From: Aphelenchoides besseyi
Lineage: Eukaryota > Nematoda > Chromadorea > Rhabditida > Aphelenchoididae
Assembly (NCBI GenBank): GCA_024699855.1
Contig: JAMPIQ010000003.1
Location: 7,192,001-7,256,000 of the forward strand
DNA: 64,000 nucleotides
Direction of reading: 5' to 3'
Shown here: positions 48,806 through 60,316 of the stretch, in pieces
Position numbering within the stretch: position 1 is the first letter of the stretch
Layout: each line of letters opens with the position of its first letter
Program-made: the position numbers and the translations under genes
Notes under the pieces: generated by a model
Database searches by the model: none
Told to the model about the DNA's origin: nothing
What the model saw: only the letters and a program-made list of their open reading frames with translations

Positions 48806-51002
48806 TCAACATTCCGTTTGATGGTGTTCGTTCTCGTCTTCAATCTTACGTAATTCCATTAGTCCACACTCGTCGTCGTTTGTAATCGTTTGCAAATCGC
48901 GCATTTTGTATGTTGATGCGGGATTCCACGAGTTTTCGGCCCAGGTCGCCGGTTGACCTCGAATCAGAACCCCAAATGCCAAGCAACTCAAAAACATCAA
49001 AACGGCAACGATCAGAAACGTCAAACGCCAATAACGCAGCAAACTGAAAGGCGTCGATCGTTATCGTTTTCCAACAATTGAACTCACTTGTCAACTGTCA
49101 AGAAAACGACCAAAAACGGAACGAGTGTCATTGACAGCGCGAAGGGTCCCTGCATATTGCAAATAATATACTGCGTAAAATAGCGTCCATAAACCACAGC
49201 ACTGTAGATGAAACCGAGCGTCGAGAAACCCAACGGCAACAGAACGAGGATTAAAAAAAGTCGATTTCTGAAAATAATAACATTTCAAAGGATTTGAGAA
49301 TTCAACTCACGTTCCAACGAAATGATCTCCTGGAGGCATTGCTGCTAGGACAGCAAACGAAGCGCCGCAAAGCAGAAAGGCAACGGAATTGTAAACACGA
49401 ACTTTGGTTGTCGTCGACAATCCACGACACATTTTCTGACAGAAAAGACAAAACACGTGCAAAACAACCTACAATAAAAATTCGAATATTATTGCTTTTG
49501 AGTATGACTTACGGGCGTTAAAAACGTCAGAATCGTTTTTGCACATGGTCGTTCCAATCGCAATACGGTAACCAAATAAACGGGGAGAAAATTGGCGAAA
49601 ATTGCGAAAGCCGAAAAGTACGCGAATGTGATGATCGCCAATGACCATGTGGACACCGATTTCAACAACAAACTCGTGACATTTTGGTCAACCAAACGAT
49701 TATTCTACAAATCAACAAGTCGAAACAAGGATTAGTTCGATTCCTCACCTGTGCTTTTCCCGCCACGATTTGATTCAACTCGTTCCCATTAATCCAACGA
49801 TGTTTTTCGGGATCGTCTTTGTAGAAGAAAACCCAAAGTAGGGCCAACAGCGTTGTAGAAGCGGCGAGAATGTAATGGAAAAGTTGCAAATGATCGGGAT
49901 CGTTGACATCAATCAGTTTAATGACCAGAAGCCATGAAATTGTGGGACCCAACTAAACCAAATCAAAGGCTTCGACTTCTGTGCACATACCAAGATCGAA
50001 GATAATGAAATGCTCAAAAACGAGAGTTGTTCTTTCAACGTCGCCCATTGGGCGGTGTTCACGCCGATAAACGCAAAGATCGGAGAGCATGTTAAGCCGT
50101 GGAGTAAACGAAGAAAACAAACGTAAATTTGCCCTAAAAACAAACAATAGCATTCAAGTTAATCGAATTTGAAAAGTTTCAGAATACTTGAAACTTTGCA
50201 AACCTTTTCCTCGACAAACTAACCATGGGCAATGGCAGTCGGTTGAAGAAGAACGAAGAGAGCGGACAGAATCAAAGCCGCCACGATTATGACACGAGAA
50301 CCGAATTTGTGTAATGCGAAACTCAATGGAGCGTAGCCAACGAGCATTCCGATCCCCGGAGATGAAAACAAAAATGACTCCTGGAAGAACTGAGACCAAT
50401 TCCGAGTCCACAACGTTGATCCCGTTGATTGCAGAACCGGCGGTGCAACAGCCAACGTTTCGGAAGCGTTCTTAAGCATCGGAGATTTGTCAATTGTAAT
50501 CGACTTCTCGTTGCCTTTTGAATTTGTTGCATCTTTGTCTATTGGTCGAATCTCTCGTCTTTGCAACGGAGTGGTTGTTTCCAGAGGAATGTTGGGGTTC
50601 GTAAGGAAACTTGCTGGTCGAGACGATTTTGTTGGTCGAAGAGTTCTCCGTGGTTTTTCAGTTGTCGTCGACGTTGTTTCATTCACATCCAAAAAACCGT
50701 TGACAGTAATCGGATGAGCTGAAAAGCGGTCATAAACGAAATGAATTGCTCTTCGTACCAGTTGTTTCGCGACGTCCTCGAGGATCGCTATTCAACTTCG
50801 GTTCTCCAATTGCCCGTTTACGAATGGACGATTCGATGGCTGCGTATTGTCGTACAGTTGTGCCGTTGGTAGTGAAATTAACTGAAGAGCAAAGTTCAAT
50901 TCGAATGCTTGTAATTCGTCTGTTAAGTGCTGTTTGTTTTTGCAATTTCTGAGAATTTTCAATCAACTTGTTTGCATTTACTCTTTTTTTCGCATGATTC
51001 AC
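48806..51002 (-). CDS. SLC17-like anion transporter (MFS)
   Basis: Minus-strand exons give an MFS protein with SLC17 features: TRNWSQFFQESFLFSSPGIG, GYAPLSFALHKFGSRVIIV, LRLLHGLTCSPIFAFIGVNT, LLALLWVFFYKDDPEKHRWI, NFLPVYLVTVLRLERPCAKT, LLPLGFSTLGFIYSAVVYGR and QGPFALSMTLVPFLVVFLTV, ending HQTEC. In this family the first helix is followed by a lumenal loop; here about 130 Thr/Ser/Pro residues (ETTSTTTEKPRRTLRPTK; FLTNPNIPLETTTPLQRR) precede what aligns with helix 2, and I see no convincing helix 1. No ATG lies in frame at the 5' end (a GTG at 51002), so the true start and first exon are probably upstream. Confidence 0.68.
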
Positions 51003-53149
51003 GTTCCAAAATGCGTCTGTTGATCGTGCACAACATCAAATTGAGTGCTCGACTGTTTCACCATCAGCCCACGTAATTTTCAGTTACTGTGTTTGTTTGC
51101 GGATGAAGATTACCGACTGACTCGCATGATTCGTCTGTTTTTCCAAAGTCGGAAATCCGAGGGTTGAAAGGCAACAACAATGTCGAAGCGCTCAGGAGCC
51201 CGTTAATCAAAGATCATGTTTGTTAGCAACTTCAACACATTAATCATATCCGTCCTGAACGTCGTTCTTTCGTTTGTTCGAGTGTCCAAGAGCGAGAATA
51301 ATTCTGTTTTTTACCGACGTTTTCTCATCGGACTTACACTCCCGCCAGACCAAAAACAATTTTCAGAAGAAAAAGAGCAGACTTGTTGTTTTCGCATGCT
51401 AATCCTCGCTATAAAGTCTTTGGACTCTGCGTGCTTCTTCTTCGTTCCTCATCTCTCTCTTACTCAGTCTCGTATGCTCACTGTTCAAGGTCATTTGAGA
51501 GCAAAAAAACGTGGAGAAAACATTCGAACAAACAACCCAATTCGTATCGATTCCACATGGACGGTCCGACTAACAAAACCGGAGGCAAATTGAAGTGAAT
51601 GACGAAAACCGCGCGCAATTTCCTTCTTCGTATTTGCAACGAGCGTTGTTTTCGCTTCCAGAAACATCTTCGTGTCTACGGACAGTCGACCAAAGAACAC
51701 AAGGGCTAAAGCCAGATATGGACTACAAAAGCCCTATGCCCAATAATTTTCAAGTATATGGAACAGAAATAATCGGCTAATCGTTTGAATGGACACAAGG
51801 TAAGCAAGAGGTCATTCTTCTCGAAAACCCGAAGCTCTGGCAGAGTAACCAGAGATCACATTTGTTTGGGCGACGGTGCTTGAACAACAACTGCTGCGTG
51901 CATTTCTTACCCTCCGCCTCAAATACTTCTCGACCAATGAGCAGATTTCTGTTCGGGCGTTTGGATTCGATTCAAAAGAGTGCGCAAGATACTGGAAAAC
52001 AACTCAGTCGGGTCCCAAGGACGCCTTTCGGTTTTCATCTTTTCTGGTTTGGCATCAGTCTTTACGGGCTATACGAAATGTCCTTCAAGAAATTCAATTT
52101 CCCAACAAAAAACCATTCATTTAAGATTGGAGTTGCGCGATTGTTTTCCACGAACAAAAACCTTTTGCATTTTAGGTCGTTTTGTTCAATGACTTCCGAG
52201 TACTCTGTCAGCTTCCCCAACGGCCAATTTCTTCTTTTCATTTGACTTGTTGACCCTTGGACGTTCAAACTGCGACCATGTCAACAAGGGAAGCGAGAGC
52301 GAAGAAACGAATTGCAGCACATGTGTTTCGAGCACCTCCTGTTCAAAGCGCAGTTGCGCCATCGAACTCGAAAAACAAATTTAGCTGTTAGTTAGTTTCG
52401 AAAGTTTGTAAACAAAATTTTCGGAACGATTGAGCTTTCCGTCCAACTACCACAAACTTTTCGTTCCATTGTATTGAAAGGACAAACAAGAAAACCGCGT
52501 TTTACTTTCCGACTCAAAGACTAACACTTATTGTGTATGGTAAGCTCTTTCGTAGGTCGTCTGTGAACGATCGATGGTGAATAAACGGAGAAGAGCTGCG
52601 CACATGGACCATTAAAGTTGTTTACTATTTTGACGTCTATTTCACGCTTCTTTCATCTCTCGTTTTTCCATTATTTCCACACTTCTCGCGTCAGTCAAAC
52701 GAGAAGTCCGTTGAGGTGGAAGAGACGCACAAACTGAGAAAATGGGCGGGCTGTTGAAAGGGCGGGCATAATATGTGGAAGATCGTACATGTAAACAACT
52801 CTTGCTGTCGAAAACAACATCCACTTTTAAGGCCCCGCGAAGCAGCAGGATACCATTGGTCTGCGCTTTCACTCAAAAAATATACGTGACTATTTTGTTT
52901 TTCTCCTCATCAAAAACAATTTGGTTTATGGTCAACAACACAGACTCAATACCTGTGTAGTCGTTTATGATTGCCACTTTGGTTTGCTATAAAAGAGTCA
53001 ATCTGCTTTGCCGGTTTTAGTCCTTCGACTTTATTCACCGTAATCTCACTTCAACTGCGCGTTAGCTTACGTTCGTGAAATACGTTTAACTCGCGTTATC
53101 TTACAATTCCATAAGCTTGTTGATTTCAGTTTTTTAACAAAACACAATA
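51003..53149. other. 2.1-kb gene-poor region
   Basis: No supported gene. Open frames of 125 codons (plus, 51216..51593) and 127 codons (plus, 51862..52245) lack recognisable domains. The first exon of the SLC17-like gene may be here. A TATA-like TATAAAAG at 52988 belongs to the Ly6-type gene. Confidence 0.45.
52988..52995 (+). promoter_or_regulatory. TATA-box-like TATAAAAG
   Basis: TATAAAAG in a GCTATAAAAGAG context, about 155 bases upstream of the Ly6-type ATG at 53150. Confidence 0.45.
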
Positions 53150-53791
53150 ATGTTTTCCGTCCGTACTCTTGCTCTCTTGTGCATTGTCCCATTGGCCGCT
53201 ATGGCTTTGGAATGCAACTTGCAAACCGGTAAGTAGTCATAATGTTACGCAACTTCAAGCATTTGATTTTACAGATCCACTTCGCGAAATCGGGGCAAAG
53301 ATCAAGCAAGCCGTCAGTGACACCAAATCCTACACTTGCCCACAAAGTGAGTTTTGAAATTGGAAACATAAATCGTGTATTTTTTAGCTGATCGCTACTG
53401 CATCATGTTTCAAGGAAACTTGGAAGTTGGTGGAAAGAACGAGACCTTCTCAGTTGCAAGCTGCGAATCGGACATTCGGTAAGATTACCTAACCGATACT
53501 GTGATTCATTTGCCAACATTTCAGTCATTATTTGGGACCAGTTGGAGACAAGATTCACGAGAAAATTGCTGCCAAATGTGAAAAGACGGGAACCATTCAT
53601 GACAAAGTTGGACCATTGTCCTACTACTTCAATTGCTGCACTGAAGACAACTGCAATACGGTTTGTTTTGTCGTAAATTAACACCAATAAGCGAATTCGA
53701 TTTTCAGGTTTCCGGTGCGGGTACGATCGCTGTTCGTTACGTTATGATGACCGTTGCCGCCCTCTGCTTGGCACTCCCTCTCTACTTGTAA
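53150..53791 (+). CDS. Ly6/three-finger GPI-anchored-type protein
   Basis: Signal peptide MFSVRTLALLCIVPLAAMA, then cysteines spaced as in Ly6/uPAR domains: SYTCPQTDRYCIMFQG, SCESDI, AAKCEKTG and the closing FNCCTEDNCNT (CC-x3-CN) motif, followed by a hydrophobic C-terminus (VRYVMMTVAALCLALPLYL) typical of a GPI-addition signal. Such proteins are lipid-anchored on the cell surface; in worms HOT/ODR-2 types modulate neurons. Five short introns. It is preceded by a TATA-like box. Confidence 0.76.
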
Positions 53792-54062
53792 GCGGTCGAT
53801 CGTCTCATAATACAAACTCGTTTTTGTACATACGATCAATACTCTCTCTACCTATCTCCCATTTTCCTAACTGTTTTATTGTTTATGTTATATTCCAAAA
53901 AAACACACTCGAAAATCTCGCCATTCGTTGTTTTTTGTTAGAACGCTACGCATGGTGCATGCTCCAAAATTAGAACGAACTTTTTTCGATTAGCGTGCTA
54001 CTTCTCAAAGAATTCACACGAAGCTTATTGTTATGACAATCTCGCTACTGTTCACTTTTCCC

Positions 54063-54483
54063 TTAACAACAGACTTGAATGTAAATTTGAAATAAACTTT
54101 TCGTAATTAGAAAGAAGAACCCACCTGTGTACTGCTCCGGTAACAAATGATTGGCCTGTGGATAGACAAGCAGAATATTTAGAAGCAGCAAGTTGGCCAT
54201 CAGTTGAATAACCACCAACATCGAAAGAGCCAAAATCAAACGTCGAATTGTTCCCGCCATTTTCGCCCCAAACTTCTCCACGAACCAACCGTTTCGACGA
54301 CGTGATTTCGCTCGTTTCACAGCAACAGGTGTTGTTGATCTATTCAATGAGCCGTTGATTGTGCAATGTGAACGGTTGAAGAATTCACGACCATTCGTAA
54401 GTGTTTGTTGTAATTCGACGTTGTCGGTGAAGTAACGTGACGATGCGGGAGTTGGCACCTCAACAATAGTCGAGAGTTCGGGC
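54063..54483 (-). CDS. small single-pass membrane protein (5' exon not found)
   Basis: One exon on the minus strand, entered through a TTCTTTTAG acceptor at 54484, codes PELSTIVEVPTPASSRYFTD, then a basic stretch (AVKRAKSRRRNGWFVEKFG) and a membrane span (RLILALSMLVVIQLMANLLL). It ends near FFLITKSLFQIYIQVCC. The upstream exon with the initiator Met was not found; stops in all frames precede the acceptor. Unrecognised. Confidence 0.5.
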
Positions 54484-55873
54484 CTAAAAGAACAGAAATT
54501 AGAAATCGACGATCAACCATAACTACTCAAATACACGTGTTCAGGAATTTCACACGACAATGAAAGAAAACTTTGTTTACGATTCCTATCCACGGGTCTT
54601 TAAACGCTGAACGAAAACATTGTGTGATCGGTTTAAGAGGCTACAATTATAAAAAGTTTTCATAATTCGAAGATCAACTATTTCAATGTAGTAAAGGTCA
54701 TTCGAAAGCTTTCAATCTCAAAATGTAGCTGAGTCATTGTCTAATAGTGATTCACAATGAAGGACGTTCAAATGACATAATCGATTAAGTTCGTCGATTT
54801 AAATTGAAGACGCAAATCGAATTAACGAAGTAGAAAAGAAACGAAAATAGAAACTTTGGACTATTGAAGGAAAAAGAGTTGCAATTTGGAGCCAAATAAA
54901 CAAATGACTCGGGAGGCAACGAAGTCGAATGGAAACCTTAAGTCCATTATTTTCATTATCTCAACTGTCAGCCTAGTTGGCACAACCGTTTCAAATGTGC
55001 GGACGAACGTAAAAGCCAATTCTCTTCACACCGACGCAAACTCCCGCAGCATCAAACCAAAAACAAACAAAACCAAATGGCTATGAACACGAGAAGTCCG
55101 TTGGGCAGATGAACCACGCAATTCATGTGTGCGAATGTGAAGAGAGCCCACGACCTGTGGATACAATTCCGAAGTGTTAACTCGCGAACAACAAGCCTAT
55201 TCAACCCAGAAAGAACGCCCTTAGCATTAACCCAACAGAATCTGACCGACTAAAGAGATCCATTAATTCCCGATTGATTTATTAATCCAAAGTTCTGGGC
55301 GTCGCTCGGATGTCCAAAATCAAACACGCGAAACCTCGCAAAAGCGTTCCAGTTCTTGTGCTTAACCGATCCCTCAAGCTGCGCAATTTCCTTTGCACCT
55401 TTCGGTTGATTATCCCGCCGGAAATCCACGGAGCAGTTGCTTAGCAAAGAAGCTCGGCGGTCGAACAGATTTTTTGTTCGTCTCATAAACCGCAAACTCA
55501 AAACAAACTCAAGAGTAAGAAACTTATTTTCAAAAGATAACCGACTAAACAAAACAAAAAGCAAATCAAAAGAAACGTACCGGTAGCGCCAAGCCATCAA
55601 AATCTCAACCGTTGATTTAAACGAAAAGTTTGATCTGAAATTTAAAAGCAAAATTAACCCAAAACTGTAAACGTGATCAATGAAATTACAAGTAAAACAG
55701 TCGATGCGCAATAGCGATCGCAAAACGCCAACAAACCGAAAGCAAAAGAATTCGTGGCGACACGCTGCCGGTCGAACAGGTAACGACAACACGACCCGTA
55801 GAGAGTTTTGGTTGCACACAAACACGCTTGAATATAACCTTTTATTACCGTAATAACATTTCAACAAGCCGTT
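54484..55873. other. gene-poor region
   Basis: The longest open frame (minus, 55250..55867, about 205 codons, hydrophobic and Phe/Arg-rich) has no known domain or splice context and may be fortuitous. Otherwise nothing seen. The missing 5' exon of the small membrane protein may lie here. Confidence 0.45.
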
Positions 55874-57089
55874 TCAATTGATTCCTTTTGTGCAAACGCC
55901 GGTTATGTAGCATATCTGTTGCAGATGATCGCCTGCAAACGTGATTGCATAGAAAGCAGATGGCTCCTGTTTGTTCTCTTGACAAGACTCGGCATACGAA
56001 TGAACTCCAACGAGAACTGAGCGATTCTTTCGATTATCGTATCCGACTGTTCCGCCCCCACTATCGCCCTAAACATCTGATTCCTGTCAAGTACTTGCTC
56101 AACAAACTCACTGAGCATATTCCCGAACGTTTTCCGTTATGAACGTTCTTATCACTGCTTAGCTGAAGAATATCAGAGTCGAGAAAAGATTGCTGATAGT
56201 AGTAGGAAGCTTGAAAGTGCCGCAATCGTGCGGGAAACTTTTGATCTAAATTCTCACTATTCGTAACTTTACGTGTTCACTTACCGTTCGACATTCCCCA
56301 ACCAACAGTTTGAAGCGAATGAACGTGCTTCATTGTTTCTTTTTTTTTCTCTCTAGGACTAAGAATAGGACCGTCCACTAAACAAACTGGTTGGACATCA
56401 TTTCCAAACTAAAACAAAATCGTCTGTTGAACTGAAGATGACTGACTTTGATATCGTGTTCCAATTCGATAATCGCCAAATCGTTTCCCGACTGACATTC
56501 TGCGGAGTGAAAGGAACGTAAAATCGCCAATCTACGAACTTTTAACGTACGAACATCCCGACATTTACATTTGCATTTTTTGTCTTTTCGCAAACAAACT
56601 CCACCAAACGAAACTTTCAACTGATTGAAATCCGCTGTTAAAACCGGATCTCTGAAGTTGAAAACGTCAATCCGAAGAACTGAATCTCAACTCACTTGCA
56701 CGGCAACTGTTTCACTGAGTAGTGGAAGAAGCAGTGAGTGGCACTTAGAAGATGCCGTGGACTGATGATCGCTGCGCCACAACGCGTGTTTAGGTCGATT
56801 CTGTTCGCAGCGGAAATCGATGCGGCCCATGGAATCTGGCCGTGAGTAACGTAATCGCCATTTTCAATCATCAATTGAGCGGTCTTGTTGGATGAAATTC
56901 CACAAGTTTGTTGCAGATTCTCATTCTCACTTTTGCTCAATTTGTCAAAATATGGACTTTTACCTAAACAAAGATAACTCTCAACCAATTCAATAAGCAC
57001 CAACCTGGAGCGGCATAATACATGAACTCACTGTCGTAACTAGAAACAACAGTGAACAAACAAATTTTGATGAAAAACAGAACTTGCAT
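55874..57089 (-). CDS. chymotrypsin-like serine protease
   Basis: Signal peptide MQVLFFIKICLFTVVSS, then a propeptide with CGISSNKTAQLMIENGD, followed by GQIPWAASISA, the catalytic histidine in LLSATHCFF, catalytic Asp in GNDLAIIELEHDI, DVQPVCLVDG, a substrate-pocket block GWGMSNG and the catalytic serine in GDSGGGTVGYDN, ending CYITGVCTKGIN with TGA at 55874. The full His-Asp-Ser triad of S1 peptidases is present. GDSGGG instead of GDSGGP is a common variant. It should be secreted. Introns were placed by reading frame; three are 30 to 50 nt. Confidence 0.84.
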
Positions 57090-57112
57090 GTCACCGAACA
57101 CAGAAACCAAAA

Positions 57113-57449
57113 ATGAATTCGCAGTTTCATTTCAAACCAAAAATGTTGTTTTTCGTCGTTCTTAGTTCGATTTTTTACTTTGTTGCATCGACAAACGATA
57201 GTATCATCAGCGTGACAACGAAACAAGATAGTAGTAAAGAACACTTTTTCACTATTTCGGTTCTGGGTTTAGCCACTGCACTATGTACGTATGGAATGTA
57301 AGTCTTTTTGATATTCAAATGATAACTGAGATATTTTCAGTGGGGTCTTTGTTACTTTGGGCGTTCAGTTGGCAATGGTTAGTTTGCATCTGCACCCAAG
57401 CTCAGTTTCTTTTAGAATTTTTTCGTAAATGTTTATCCTTTGTTGTGAA
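57113..57449 (+). CDS. small membrane protein, head to head with protease
   Basis: Starts at 57113, 24 bases from the start codon of the protease on the other strand. Three exons join to about 85 residues: MLFFVVLSSIFYFVASTNDS, HFFTISVLGLATALCTYGI and a second hydrophobic segment GVFVTLGVQLAM ending FFVNVYPLL. No known domain. It is supported by two clean introns (57299..57340 and 57379..57416). Confidence 0.58.
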
Positions 57450-57865
57450 TTCATATTCATAAAGTTGATTACCTTGTAGTTAAAAGGTTCTTCTGTCGTT
57501 CAAATTGTTTATCTAATTGTGCGTATACGTGTTTGCAAAGAACAATGCAATGCATTTGAGTCGATTAATTGAATTAGTGATGTTTTCAAGTTCGGATTCG
57601 CTGAACTCGATTAATCTCTTGGACAAGAATGTACTCTGTAGCATCATATTTCCGTCAATTGATATTATCGAATTGAAACGCCTTCGGTAAATGTTAAATG
57701 GCTTTATGTTCAATAAAATCGCAATCAAACAAATGGAACTTGACAAATTGAACTCAATTTCCTTCTGAGTTCTTGTTTACGGATTTCAATTACATCTGAA
57801 GCTGAGCAGATTGGAGAGTCACTTATTGCTTCAATTTTGTTGGCTTACAAGGAGAGGTCCTGAGT
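57450..57865. other. intergenic region
   Basis: A/T-rich with no gene recognised; ends at the large inverted repeat. Confidence 0.45.
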
Positions 57866-58694
57866 GATCCCCGTCAGTTTTGGCTGAATTATATATCAGT
57901 CTACGCGTAATTTTACGCTGATTTTGAATATCATGCTTATTTTTGCCGAATCGTAGAATTGGCCGAGTTTTTGGCCAAAAACACTAATATTGTCAAAATC
58001 GTAATATAGATATGCTGATTATCGTAGTGAAGTCCGTTTATTCTTATCTCACTTCATTATGGAGATATTGGCCGTTTTACTTGGCCGAAATCCATTCCGG
58101 GTTATGGTCCGCTGTACTTCCCTTGGAAGTGTGAGCTGCAACAGTCGAGTGAGTAAGTGATGGGCTTGCGAACTCTTTTGGAGGTTGCAGGTTCTATTCT
58201 CTCTGTTGTCGAATGCATGTTGCTGTCTTGTATCCACAAAGCAAAAAGAAAAAGAGTGAATAGTAAGTGACTACGAGGAATCCAACCGACTTTTCCCCCA
58301 CTTTTTGGAGTCGTTTTGGTAGAACGCAGCACTTGAGAGTGACGGTCGAAGGAATCGAACTCGCGACCTCCAAAAGAGTTCGCAAGCTTATCACTTACTC
58401 ACTCGACTGTTGCAGCTCACACTTCCAAGGGAAGTCCAGCGGACCATAACCTGGAATGAATTTCGGCCAAATAAAACGCCCAATATCTCCATAATAAAGT
58501 GAGATAAGAATAAACGGACTTCACTACGATAATCAGCATAATCGTTACTACGATTTTGATAATATTAGTGTGTCTGGTTTTTGGCCAAGAACTCAGCCAA
58601 TTCTGTGATTGGGCAAAAATGACTTATACAGTAATGTTCAGCTCATCGAGACGCGTCGATTGATACCAACACGTCAAATTACAGCGGGGACCGA
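57866..58694. repeat. large imperfect inverted repeat with tRNA-like inner ends
   Basis: The arms 57866..58200 and 58343..58694 are inverted copies of each other with about 140 bases between. Matching blocks include the plus-strand string CGTAGTGAAGTCCGTTTATT in the left arm and its reverse complement in the right arm, and CCCTTGGAAGTGTGAGCTGC in the left arm against its complement. The inner end of each arm carries a tRNA-like stretch with a B-box-like GAGTTCGATTCC (minus strand, 58351..58362) and a GTGAGTAAGTGA leader, suggesting a tRNA-derived SINE pair. No coding capacity. Confidence 0.72.
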
Positions 58695-58974
58695 GGACAA
58701 GCACTCCTTGTTAGTGTAGATTCAAGTTGTGAGTTTTTGTGAAGGAATATTTTATTTAGATAAGAATGGTTGTGATTATTGGAACTCGAAGTGATTTCAT
58801 TAAGAATCGAATTAGAGTGGAACAGATGAAAGTTAAGATGATCGAATAGTTAGAACTGAAAGTACGGAACAATCTTTTACATGTGAATTCCTACAGGTTT
58901 GAACGAATAAACTAAAAGTTCTGGTTTCATGTTGATCTTGTATAATTTGTTGGGTCGAAATGATTTCTAGATTA
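58695..58974. other. short intergenic gap
   Basis: No gene seen between the inverted repeat and the hypothetical gene at 58975. Confidence 0.4.
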
Positions 58975-59304
58975 ATGCGCAGTGATGATGGCAGTGAAGA
59001 CAAAAATGCCTCCGGGCTAACGGTGGAAATAGCGCGAAACATGAGTAGAGGATCGGGCGAAGAGATTTCGTGGGATAAAGGCGGTGATCCCATCGGGGTT
59101 TTCGTTTGTTGCTGCGCAGGTAAGACGATCGAGTGTCGTTTTCTTTGGTCGTCGCCACTTCGGTGGTGTCGATCCTTACTCGGTATGCACCGAAACCGCC
59201 GTATATCTGCGAGTGTTAAGGGACTGCTGGTGTCGCAGAGGAGATCTTCGGATCACCTGCCAGCGGTTCTTGAGCACTCACAGGGCCAAGACAAATACTC
59301 TTAG
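58975..59304 (+). CDS. hypothetical protein, acidic, possibly with a Cys-rich end
   Basis: ATG at 58975 follows a TTTCTAG acceptor-like site. The exon codes MRSDDGSEDKNASGLTVEIA, then RNMSRGSGEEISWDKGGDPI and GVFVCCCAG and is followed by GTAAGA. A CACAG acceptor near 59280 could join it to a short ending (GQDKYS). The codon pattern is clean over 45 residues but no family is recognised, and without RNA evidence the call is weak. The frame can also run without splicing to 59304. Confidence 0.4.
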   Translation: MRSDDGSEDKNASGLTVEIARNMSRGSGEEISWDKGGDPIGVFVCCCAGKTIECRFLWSSPLRWCRSLLGMHRNRRISASVKGLLVSQRRSSDHLPAVLEHSQGQDKYS

Positions 59305-59847
59305 TTCTGACTGCGCCAGACGGAATTTTTACGAGTTCCCAATACTGAGAACATACAAATTTGATTCCAAGAGCAAAACAAGAAGAATGATTGGAGAGTA
59401 GTGGGCAAGAAATTACACGATCAAACGAATCGGTTTGTTGAAGTGGTTTCCAACAATTAGCACTGGTTTGTAATGAACAAAACAAATACAAAAAAGTATG
59501 TTAAAACAATGACTAGTTGCAATAAGAGCCTGTGACTGCTAATTTTTAACTAGTCATCGTTTACATTCTCTTTTGTCTCTAACCACTACGTTACAATGAA
59601 CACAGTCGTCCCATCTGAGTGTGTTTTTGAACGAACTTCAGATGTTCCAATATAATTTTAATGCAGATTTATCTCAACTTCACATAACAACTTCAAATGG
59701 CGGATCCAGTCCTTGAGTTCGGGCGGATGCTTGTTGCACAAGTTTCTTTCCATGCTTTTTGGCAACAAGTCTGTGGATTCGTTTCTCCACTTCAACCAAG
59801 AGGTTGTCGTCTCTGAAGAAGTTGTTATGATGGAAAAGAGTCGGGAA
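59305..59847. other. intergenic region
   Basis: No gene seen; it lies downstream of the small gene that starts at 60218 on the minus strand. Confidence 0.45.
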
Positions 59848-60218
59848 TTACGAGTAAATGTCGTCGTTCATATGCAACATCAACAAATCGAATTCCATGT
59901 CACGAATTTCACCTTCCAAATAGAAACTTGAAGTCGGATTAGACAAACAATTGAATGCGAACTCACATGTATCCCGCATAAGTCAGAACTGCCATTCCAA
60001 GAACACTGACGGCAGTTAACGGCGCTGTCGAGTAATCGAAGTTCGCTCTGTCGATATGATGTTGATATTCACACAGAATGCGCTACAACTAAAGATTATT
60101 ATTCTTGATATCTCCGACTTGCAGCGATGATCATCAGCAAAATAAGCACTCCGATACGAAGACCAAACTTCGTTCGTTCGCTCAAATCGAAACGTTTCCA
60201 TCGACTCCACCACTTCAT
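59848..60218 (-). CDS. small membrane protein with two hydrophobic segments
   Basis: Minus-strand exons: MKWWSRWKRFDLSERTKFGL then RIGVLILLMIIAA (first hydrophobic segment), a middle exon with ILCEYQHHIDRANFDYSTAP and LTAVSVLGMAVLTYAGYI (second), and a last exon FYLEGEIRDMEFDLLMLHMN ending DDIYS. The last junction (GTGAGT..TTCAAG) is good. The first junction is not: the frame needs an intron starting after GCA at about 60117 whose donor is AG or nonstandard. No domain recognised. Confidence 0.5.
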
Positions 60219-60316
60219 TTCGTTTTCCAAATGATTAGAAGCTTAGAGTCTGATGGATTCCAGTTTTGTGTCCATTCGTCTAACTTGCAATTCAATCGAA
60301 CGGTCGCTTGTGAATC

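Noticed and set aside
51862..52245. Plus-strand frame of 127 codons
   Set aside because: No domain, no clear start context and no splice sites in frame.
55250..55867. Minus-strand open frame of 205 codons, hydrophobic and Phe/Arg-rich
   Set aside because: Not recognisable as any family, no splice signals, and the composition looks like read-through of A/T-rich DNA. Kept as unresolved rather than called.
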